Of a DNA stretch of 11,775 nt, positions 7,112 through 11,775 are shown piece by piece. The notes below the pieces were generated by a model. It did not search any database. It worked only from the letters and a program-made list of their open reading frames with translations, and was not told where the DNA came from. The DNA is from B8-G4 sp033720735. Its GTDB lineage: Bacteria; Bacteroidota; Bacteroidia; Chitinophagales; Saprospiraceae. How positions within the stretch are numbered: the first letter of the stretch is position 1; each line of letters starts with the position of its first letter. The stretch is from assembly GCA_033720735.1 (NCBI GenBank), contig JAWWBX010000117.1:1-11775 (forward strand), written 5' to 3'. The translations under genes were made by a program, and so were the position numbers.

Positions 7112-8245
7112 ATGCCGCCAGCGCAGATTGATGCTGCCGTTTTACTCGAATCAATGAGTGAAAGTGTTCTGATCACGGACACCCGGCTCGATGCACCCGG
7201 ACCGCATATTATCTATGTCAATCCGGCCTTTGAGAAGATGACTGGCTGGACGCGCGAGGAGGTCATCGGCAAGAGTCCCCGCGTCCTGCAGGGGCCGAAG
7301 ACCGATCACAGCATTTTTGCCGACCTGCGCGACAAGCTGTCCAGGGGGGAAAGCTGGACCGGCCGGACCGTCAATTACAGAAGGGATGGCAGCCCCTTCC
7401 ACATGGAATGGTCTATTACGCCCGTACGCGACGCCCGTGGTGAGATGTACCAGTATTTGGCCGTTCAGAAGGAAGTAAGTCAGATTGTGCGCACGGAAAT
7501 GCAGTTGCAGGAGGCCATGCAGGTGGCCCGCAACCGCCTTATGGAACTGCAGAAGACCAACGAGAAATTGAATCGACTCGTCGCGCATCAGAATAAGACT
7601 CTGGCACTTTTCAAAAAGTATGTCCCTGAAGCAATCATCGATAAAGCCTTGTCCGAGGATAATGTTGATATCAGGGCGGGTGAAGAACTGGAGGTAGCCC
7701 TGCTCTTCTGCGATATCAGGGGATTCACCGCGATCGCTGAGCAATTAAGCCCTGACCAGGTCGTGGAGTTGCTCAATACGTTTTATACCGGAATGTCGGA
7801 AGTCATTATTGAATATGGCGGAGAGATCAATGAATTTACGGGAGACGAGATCTTCGTCGCGTTCGGAGCGCCATTACCCATTGCAAAACCGGAACTCTCA
7901 TCGGTCCGGTGTGCCCTCGCCATGATCGACAACCTCAAGTCCATCAATCAGAGCCTGAAAAAGAAACTCAACCTTGAGATCACTGTGGGGATCGGGATTA
8001 ATTATGGTCCGGTCATTGCCGGCAATCTGGGTTCGCAACACAAACTGGAGTACTCCATTACCGGGAGCCCTGTGATTACCGCCAAACGCATCGAATCACT
8101 GACCGTAGACCGGCCCAATACCATCTTCATCAGCCGCTCGATCTATGATCAGGTACATAGCCACGTCAACACCCGGCCGTATGGCAAGGTGCTGATCAAG
8201 GGCAAGAATGAGAAGATCGATGTCTTTGAGGTATTGGTGGGTTGA
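7112..8245 (+). CDS. PAS domain plus class III adenylate/guanylate cyclase
   Basis: 377 residues from ATG 7112. ATG 7025 (406 residues) or GTG 7010 (411) remain possible, but they leave under 40 bp to the divergent gene and overlap a -7 box. Residues about 8-125 are a PAS domain (VLITDTRLDAPGPHIIYVNPAF, MTGWTREEVIGKSPRVLQGP). The last motif resembles LOV domains but lacks the flavin-binding Cys, so photoreception is not supported. A coiled-coil linker (about 128-175) leads to the cyclase domain (about 185-377). Metal-binding Asp201 (CDIRGFT) and Asp245 (FTGDE) are present, as is Arg326. The purine-specifying Lys is Glu241, as in guanylate cyclases; the partner position is Ser315; the transition-state Asn of the VNxAxR motif is Ile322. 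It is soluble, with no TM segment. It may be a sensor making cGMP or another cyclic nucleotide, or be partly degenerate and act as a heterodimer partner. Confidence 0.87.
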   Translation: MPPAQIDAAVLLESMSESVLITDTRLDAPGPHIIYVNPAFEKMTGWTREEVIGKSPRVLQGPKTDHSIFADLRDKLSRGESWTGRTVNYRRDGSPFHMEWSITPVRDARGEMYQYLAVQKEVSQIVRTEMQLQEAMQVARNRLMELQKTNEKLNRLVAHQNKTLALFKKYVPEAIIDKALSEDNVDIRAGEELEVALLFCDIRGFTAIAEQLSPDQVVELLNTFYTGMSEVIIEYGGEINEFTGDEIFVAFGAPLPIAKPELSSVRCALAMIDNLKSINQSLKKKLNLEITVGIGINYGPVIAGNLGSQHKLEYSITGSPVITAKRIESLTVDRPNTIFISRSIYDQVHSHVNTRPYGKVLIKGKNEKIDVFEVLVG

Positions 8246-8281
8246 AAGGGCGGTCAGTTCGAATAACGAGGACGAGGTGAA

Positions 8282-8304
8282 GGAGGTGCACTTTGTGTCC
8301 TTTT
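8282..8304 (+). terminator. Weak hairpin with T4 tail between convergent cyclase genes
   Basis: AGG..CAC and GTG..CCT pair around a TTT loop with a small internal loop, followed by TTTT (8301-8304), 36 bases after the PAS-cyclase stop. It is short and imperfect, but placed where a + strand terminator is expected in the 76-bp convergent gap. Confidence 0.25.
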
Positions 8305-8321
8305 AGTCCATAAGCTAATGT

Positions 8322-10583
8322 CTAAAGCCAATATTTCATGATTTCGCGCAGCTCTTCCTTTGAGATCAGCGGGTGGAAGATATAGTCGTTTTGAAACTGA
8401 AAGAATCCGTTCCGCTGTCCCTGGGCAATAGATGCCTTTAAATGCGATACGGCTTTTTCGCGGTCACCTGCCAGGCCATATGCTTGTGCCAGGGAGTAGT
8501 CCACATCACCATACTGGTAGGGACCACGCATACTTTCCATCGTTGCGATGCAGGTGTTTGCCTGGTCTGTATCGTTGTTGAGCAGCGCGAGACCGGCGAG
8601 TAATGCCCAGGCACCCAGATTTTCCGGGTCCTCATGTACAGCCGCTTCCAGTTGTGACACGGCACCGTGAATGTCTCCGGACAGGTACCGCGCTTCACCC
8701 TGGCGCCATAGCTCGGTTTCTGGAGTGACCTGCGTCAGGGCCCTTGCTGCGTAGGTTCTCGATTTTTCAAGATTCCCCACGGAAGCATATTCCCGGGCTG
8801 TGGCGATCAGCAAATCAAACGGAGTATAAAGATCGGTGGTTGTGGTGAGCCTGCTGATGAGTTTCTCAATGGCCTGAGTGCTATCCAGTTCGACGTAGGC
8901 CCTGGTCAATAATCGCCCCACCCACCTTTCGCCGTTGTTCTTCAGGAGGATTTGACCGGCACGGATCGCCTTTTGCCGATTGCCGAGCTCGAGCTCCATG
9001 TACATTTTGAGATACAGCCGGATGCGACATTCGGAACAGCTTGCAAAGTCCATGTTGTGATCCGGAATGGCATGATAGATCTCACGAGCGCGATCGAGGT
9101 CATAGATAAACTCCAATGCTGCGATCAGCACTGTCCGGTTGGTGAGCAGATCGAAGGGCGCATACTCCAACTCGCGGTGCATAAACCGGTAGATCAGATT
9201 ATTCTTTCCAGCAAGCAGTGCTTCGTAAAAATTGAGCAGGTTTTTCTGCCGGATATCTGCATCACTGAGTCCTTCCGAAATGCTGGCCAGCATGGAATCG
9301 GCCTGGGCAAAATCGCCCTGGTTGTAGTAGTAGGCGATCAGCAGGACCTTGGGCTCAAAGTAGTTTGAGTCAAGTATGATGGATTGCACCAGGTGTTGTA
9401 ATTCACGCTCGGGATCATCCGCTGCTTTAGCCAGGAGCAATTGCCTGTACGCTTCGAATTTGGGAGGCTGCGTTTCCAGGGACAAATTCAATGCTTCATC
9501 TTTTCTTGCGGCCAGCGCTCCCAGGACAACTTGCCTCAACTCCTCGATACCCTGCAGTGGCTCTGCCGGAGAACAGCGCACCTCCGGAAGACCCTTGACG
9601 ATTTCCTTGGTGCGGGCATCAACGATGATCGATTCAAAGATCAATTCGCCATTATCCAGATAAATGCTGCCCCTGACCGCCTGATCCACAGACATCTCGG
9701 CATGCAACCAGTCCAGTTCGTCCATCGGCCTGGACGCACTGAGCATCACATTCTTGTACATGTCCACGGCCTCGTTGGTGACCACGCTGGCAATGTCATT
9801 TTGCGTGATCCCGTGCACGATCCGGTTCGCTGCCATTTCCGACACGATATCGAATTGCGGGTCTCCCGTGCTATTCTCAAAATCAAGAATGGCAAAGACT
9901 GATCGTTCATCATCAGCACGAGCCTCGCCTGCCATGCTGTTGAAGATGCCGCGACCCAGGATGAGAGCAACCGCCAGCAAGGACACTCCAATCAGGATCC
10001 GGTTGGGCCACGAGGATCTTCCGGTCCGCGTGGGCTGCATTGAGCCCGTTGCTGCTCCTGCAAGATCCTCGGGTATAACAAGGCCCCGTCCTCCCAGTGC
10101 GAAAATCTCTAGGGGCTCTTCCACATTCTTGAAATCGAATCTGCCTAGCGGTACGATTTCAAGGCCACTCTGGTTTTTGATATCATGTCTGACGCGCTCT
10201 GAGAAAAGCACCGACCCCGGCGTGGCCAGGCTTTCGATGCGCGCAGCAATATTGACACTGTCACCGTAGACATTGGATGCTTCGAAATACACATCGCCGC
10301 TGTGGATGCCAATGCGCACGGGGATTGCAGTTGCAACGAACGATTCCTGGAGCTTTTGGGCGCAGGTGACGGCATTGACTGAGCTCTCAAAGATGCACAC
10401 GCAGCCATCGCCATAAAAGTTGATGATCTCACCACCCTGGGCATTCACCTTGGTGTCGATCTCCTGACGAAAGCGCGTGATCTGTGCGCGTGCGACAGTT
10501 TCGTCCTTTTGCATTTGCGCAGTATACCCCGCAATATCAGCAAACAGAACAGCGCACAGTTTGCGATGTGTTTGATCGGTCAT
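8322..10583 (-). CDS. Class III nucleotide cyclase with TM helix, TolB-like region and TPR-like C-terminal half
   Basis: 753 residues from ATG 10583 (MTDQTHRKLCAV); a GTG at 10613 would add ten Pro-rich residues. Residues about 8-165 are the cyclase domain, with metal Asp16 (FADIAGYT) and Asp59 (NFYGDG), and with Asn111 and Arg115 of VNIAAR intact. The two base-selecting positions are both Asn (55 and 104) instead of the Lys/Asp of adenylate cyclases, so product specificity is open. A single TM helix lies at about 196-214 (ILIGVSLLAVALILGRGIF). Outside it come a TolB-like segment starting at about 232 (SVFAILDFENSTGDPQ) and a long alpha-helical TPR-like region to the end, probably periplasmic. 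This cyclase-TM-TolB-TPR layout recurs in environmental bacteria. It converges on the PAS-cyclase gene. No Shine-Dalgarno sequence or clear promoter was found upstream. Confidence 0.88.
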   Translation of the reverse strand: MTDQTHRKLCAVLFADIAGYTAQMQKDETVARAQITRFRQEIDTKVNAQGGEIINFYGDGCVCIFESSVNAVTCAQKLQESFVATAIPVRIGIHSGDVYFEASNVYGDSVNIAARIESLATPGSVLFSERVRHDIKNQSGLEIVPLGRFDFKNVEEPLEIFALGGRGLVIPEDLAGAATGSMQPTRTGRSSWPNRILIGVSLLAVALILGRGIFNSMAGEARADDERSVFAILDFENSTGDPQFDIVSEMAANRIVHGITQNDIASVVTNEAVDMYKNVMLSASRPMDELDWLHAEMSVDQAVRGSIYLDNGELIFESIIVDARTKEIVKGLPEVRCSPAEPLQGIEELRQVVLGALAARKDEALNLSLETQPPKFEAYRQLLLAKAADDPERELQHLVQSIILDSNYFEPKVLLIAYYYNQGDFAQADSMLASISEGLSDADIRQKNLLNFYEALLAGKNNLIYRFMHRELEYAPFDLLTNRTVLIAALEFIYDLDRAREIYHAIPDHNMDFASCSECRIRLYLKMYMELELGNRQKAIRAGQILLKNNGERWVGRLLTRAYVELDSTQAIEKLISRLTTTTDLYTPFDLLIATAREYASVGNLEKSRTYAARALTQVTPETELWRQGEARYLSGDIHGAVSQLEAAVHEDPENLGAWALLAGLALLNNDTDQANTCIATMESMRGPYQYGDVDYSLAQAYGLAGDREKAVSHLKASIAQGQRNGFFQFQNDYIFHPLISKEELREIMKYWL

Positions 10584-10692
10584 AGGAGGCGGTTGCAGTG
10601 CGGAAGGTGGCACATATCATTGCAACTTGCCTGGTGTGGGTACAACATGTCGTTCTTAGCAGATGATCCTGGGTGAATCTACCAAAAATTAT

Positions 10693-10762
10693 CCTGCCGG
10701 GGTGTTCTTCTCAATGGTCAGAGCACCCTGGCTGGATTGGGTGCCCCGGGCAGGATGCCGGG
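10693..10762 (+). repeat. Overlapping GC-rich inverted repeats with mutually exclusive pairings
   Basis: CCTGCCGGGG (10693-10702) is complementary, with one bulge, to CCCCGGGCAGG (10744-10754). Inside this, CACCC (10724-10728) can pair either with GGGTG upstream (10700-10704) or, as GCACCC/GGGTGC, with 10739-10744. CCCGG (10745-10749) can also pair with CCGGG (10758-10762). No T-run follows and no obvious gene is controlled; it may be structured untranslated sequence or a degraded element. Confidence 0.4.
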
Positions 10763-10933
10763 TGGCGATGCTGGATGAGGAAATCGTGACTCAGTTTCGC
10801 TCACCCGCACCGATGCCCTGTGTCGAACTTCCAGATGGCAGGCAATGATGATTTCATGAAGAAACGTGAAGAAATCATGGAGCTGAGGCTACGAACAGGG
10901 TGGGACTGCTGAGATCAGTTCTTTCGCGGACCC

Positions 10934-10963
10934 TTGCAAAATCAGGCGAATGTCCTAAATTTG
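10934..10963 (+). promoter_or_regulatory. Bacteroidota sigma-ABfr-type promoter for tRNA-Asn
   Basis: TTG at 10934-10936 is followed after exactly 19 nt by TAAATTTG (10956-10963), a full match to the phylum's -33/-7 consensus (TTG-N19-TAnnTTTG). Transcription would start near 10970, leaving about 73 nt of 5' leader before the mature tRNA at 11043. It is the best promoter match found in the window. Confidence 0.7.
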
Positions 10964-11042
10964 CGATCCGCTTTTCCGAAGTTGGATCAGCGGAGACGAC
11001 TGAAGTGATACACAGCATTCGTCAATTGGATGCTGACAACAC

Positions 11043-11119
11043 GCCTCCTTAGCTCAGCTGGTTAGAGCGGCGGACTGTTAATCCGTAGGTCCAAGGTTCA
11101 AGTCCTTGAGGGGGCGCCA
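11043..11119 (+). tRNA. tRNA-Asn (anticodon GTT), CCA encoded
   Basis: 77 nt including an encoded CCA (11117-11119). The acceptor stem GCCTCCT pairs with AGGGGGC with one G-U. The D arm is GCTC...GAGC, and the anticodon stem GCGGA/TCCGT with loop CTGTTAA places GTT at 11077-11079. The T arm CAAGG-TTCAAGT-CCTTG is canonical, the variable loop is short, and the discriminator base is G. All stems close, so it should be functional. It sits alone between a strong upstream promoter and a strong downstream terminator. Confidence 0.97.
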
Positions 11120-11158
11120 TGAAGTAGAGCCGCGCTGTTGCGCGCCACACTTCATGGC
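11116..11158 (+). repeat. Perfect 10-bp inverted repeat starting inside the tRNA 3' end, with an inner hairpin
   Basis: GCCATGAAGT (11116-11125) is the exact reverse complement of ACTTCATGGC (11149-11158). Nested within is CGCGC-TGTT-GCGCG (11131-11144). The left arm includes the discriminator base and CCA of tRNA-Asn, so in the precursor the 3' trailer can fold back and pair with the tRNA's own CCA end. Confidence 0.75.
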
Positions 11159-11189
11159 AGGCCATGTAGGTCTGCCAATGATATACTGG

Positions 11190-11228
11190 AAGCCATGCAA
11201 GTGCAAACTTGTATGGCTTTCTTTGTTT
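11190..11228 (+). terminator. Strong intrinsic terminator downstream of tRNA-Asn
   Basis: AAGCCATGCAAGT (11190-11202) and ACTTGTATGGCTT (11207-11219) form a 13-pair stem with one G-U wobble around a GCAA tetraloop of the GNRA class. The T-rich tail TTTCTTTGTTT (11218-11228) follows. It ends the tRNA transcript 71 bases after the CCA and separates it from the GIY-YIG gene. Confidence 0.85.
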
Positions 11229-11258
11229 AGCCAGGTATTCCACCATAAACCACTTCTC

Positions 11259-11531
11259 ATGTTACCCTATTGCGTTTACGTTCTGTATTCGGAGAAAGAT
11301 GGTCAGTTGTATGCAGGATTCACGAAGAATCTTCAAAGGAGGTTGGCTCAGCACAAAGAAGGGCGAGTACGGAGTACTTCACATCGAAGACCCTTGCAGC
11401 TGATCTTCTGTGAATATTATTTGAATCAGAAGGATGCCATTCGTCGTGAAAAGTACTTCAAGACCTCCCCAGGGAAAAGAGCATTGAGACTCATGTTGCT
11501 TGAAACTTTCAGAGAAGAGGGTTTACCTTGA
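11259..11531 (+). CDS. Small GIY-YIG nuclease domain protein (UPF0213/YhbQ-like)
   Basis: 90 residues from ATG 11259, consisting of the GIY-YIG fold alone. Tyr7-Val-Leu9 stands for GIY and Tyr18-Ala-Gly20 for YIG. The conserved Arg is at 27/28 (NLQRRLAQH), followed by 'RSTSHRRPLQLIF' and the metal-binding Glu64 in RREKYFKT, so the catalytic set looks complete. An in-frame ATG at 11106 lies within the tRNA and terminator and is not credible. Proteins of this type are frequent, often multicopy, in Bacteroidota; their role (repair or homing-like nuclease) is unsettled. The last seven codons (FREEGLP) lie inside a 47-bp sequence repeated downstream, and the following palindrome is a likely 3' transcript end. 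No recognition domain is attached. Confidence 0.88.
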   Translation: MLPYCVYVLYSEKDGQLYAGFTKNLQRRLAQHKEGRVRSTSHRRPLQLIFCEYYLNQKDAIRREKYFKTSPGKRALRLMLLETFREEGLP

Positions 11532-11554
11532 AGCGTGCGCAGCTCTGCTTCAGG
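11508..11554 (+). repeat. Direct repeat copy 1: 3' end of the GIY-YIG gene plus hairpin
   Basis: 47 bp matching 11602-11648 at 44 positions. It starts exactly at the Phe84 codon, runs through FREEGLP and the TGA stop, and ends after a palindrome (ACCTTGAAGC/GCTTCAGGT, one bulge). The palindrome probably acts as the gene's 3' structure; no long T-run follows. Confidence 0.85.
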
Positions 11555-11601
11555 TGGTCTAGGAAGTAGTTCAGAACTGAAGCCGCATGATACATGGTTT
11601 C

Positions 11602-11648
11602 TTCAGAGTAGAGGGTTTACCCTGAAGCGTGCGTAGCTCTGCTTCAGG
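11602..11648 (+). repeat. Direct repeat copy 2: orphan 3' end of a GIY-YIG gene plus hairpin
   Basis: 44/47 identical to copy 1 and 94 bp downstream. In the corresponding frame it still reads FRVEGLP followed by TGA, but the upstream sequence (11555-11601) is not GIY-YIG-like, so this is a solitary 3' end. Its hairpin is perfect: ACCCTGAAGC (11619-11628) with GCTTCAGGGT (11641-11650). The hairpin ends just beyond the minus-strand T9SS gene's stop and could also terminate that gene. Confidence 0.85.
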
Positions 11649-11656
11649 GTTGATCG

Positions 11657-11775
11657 TCAGTGGATGATCAGCTTGTGGACGGATGTGCCCGTCTTGCCAT
11701 GGACCTCCAAAACGTAAATGCCCCTTTCAAATTCCGAAATGTCGATACCCTCCTGCCCACTGCGCAGCGATTTGG
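11657..11775 (-). CDS. C-terminus of a T9SS cargo protein (type A sorting domain), partial
   Basis: 39 codons are visible, with the stop TGA at 11659-11657 and the 5' part beyond the right edge. The translation KSLRSGQEGIDISEF, ERGIYVLEVHGK, then TSVHKLIIH matches the C-terminal half of the Por/type A sorting signal (...IDISxFxxGIYxLxV...KLIxx). This signal directs export through the type IX secretion system and, in many cases, covalent attachment to the cell surface. The catalytic or adhesive part of the protein is not in the window. Confidence 0.88.
   Translation of the reverse strand, partial: KSLRSGQEGIDISEFERGIYVLEVHGKTGTSVHKLIIH

Larger units (their letters stand above)
10584..11042. 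other. 459-bp region without a convincing gene: GC-rich hairpins, then the tRNA promoter
   Basis: A 61-codon open frame at 10663-10848 (+) has no recognisable domain, signal peptide or ribosome-binding site and overlaps strong inverted repeats, so it is not called. Bases 10693-10762 contain several GC-rich complementary segments. Bases 10844-10876 contain an eight-base inverted repeat (ATGATTTC/GAAATCAT). The right part carries the tRNA promoter. No promoter match was found for the minus-strand cyclase that begins at 10583. Confidence 0.5.

Noticed and set aside
7265..7310. LOV photoreceptor motif in the PAS domain (GKSPRVLQGP)
   Set aside because: The flavin-binding Cys of the canonical GxNCRFLQ motif is absent.
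10663..10848. 61-codon open frame (+)
   Set aside because: No domain, signal or ribosome-binding site; it overlaps the GC-rich inverted repeats and its composition is what GC-rich noncoding DNA gives.
10856..10912. 18-residue frame MKKREEIMELRLRTGWDC
   Set aside because: Very short, lies in an inverted repeat and has no start signals.
11106..11258. Longer start for the GIY-YIG gene inside the tRNA
   Set aside because: The extension would translate the tRNA 3' end and its terminator; the ATG at 11259 gives a complete domain.

Overview
The window looks like a chromosomal segment of a Bacteroidota bacterium. The evidence is a type IX secretion (T9SS) type A C-terminal sorting signal at the right edge, a DUF4421 outer-membrane-type protein, secreted proteins with 'NPGNWS...VIIPAG' wording typical of this phylum, a textbook Bacteroidota promoter (TTG, 19 nt, TAnnTTTG) in front of tRNA-Asn, and starts mostly without Shine-Dalgarno sequences. 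Base composition is moderate, roughly half G+C by eye. A Saprospiria-like lineage is my guess only.

Layout. Bases 1-110 hold the end of a + strand gene, perhaps SRPBCC family. Bases 225-4416 are a three-gene minus-strand set: two tandem paralogous secreted proteins with a C-terminal formylglycine-generating-enzyme-like (SUMF1/FGE, C-type-lectin-fold) domain, then a secreted protein with nine repeats of exactly 22 residues. The last stop and start codons abut. Bases 4675-5843 (+) hold a tiny LapA-domain membrane protein and a DUF4421 protein five bases apart. Bases 5956-6987 (-) encode a metallo-beta-lactamase-fold lipoprotein of the COG1237 type. It is divergent from a PAS plus class III nucleotide cyclase gene (7112-8245, +), which converges on a second, unrelated-architecture class III cyclase (8322-10583, -; cyclase, TM helix, TolB-like region, TPR-like tail). 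Bases 10584-11042 have no convincing gene but carry GC-rich alternative hairpins and a strong promoter for tRNA-Asn(GUU) at 11043-11119. A strong intrinsic terminator follows the tRNA, then a small GIY-YIG nuclease gene (11259-11531). The last seven codons and trailing hairpin of that gene are duplicated 94 bp downstream. The right edge is the C-terminus of a T9SS cargo protein (-).

Working picture. The left third looks like a secreted or surface module in which two degenerate FGE-fold proteins, diverged mostly in their C-terminal loops, are made with a strictly periodic Gly/Asp repeat protein. The middle is a signalling locus with two tail-to-tail cyclases, both lacking the adenylate-specifying Lys/Asp pair. 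The right part combines a tRNA with a GIY-YIG gene and a repeated 3'-end palindrome that may mark a small dispersed element. Functions beyond family level are inference.
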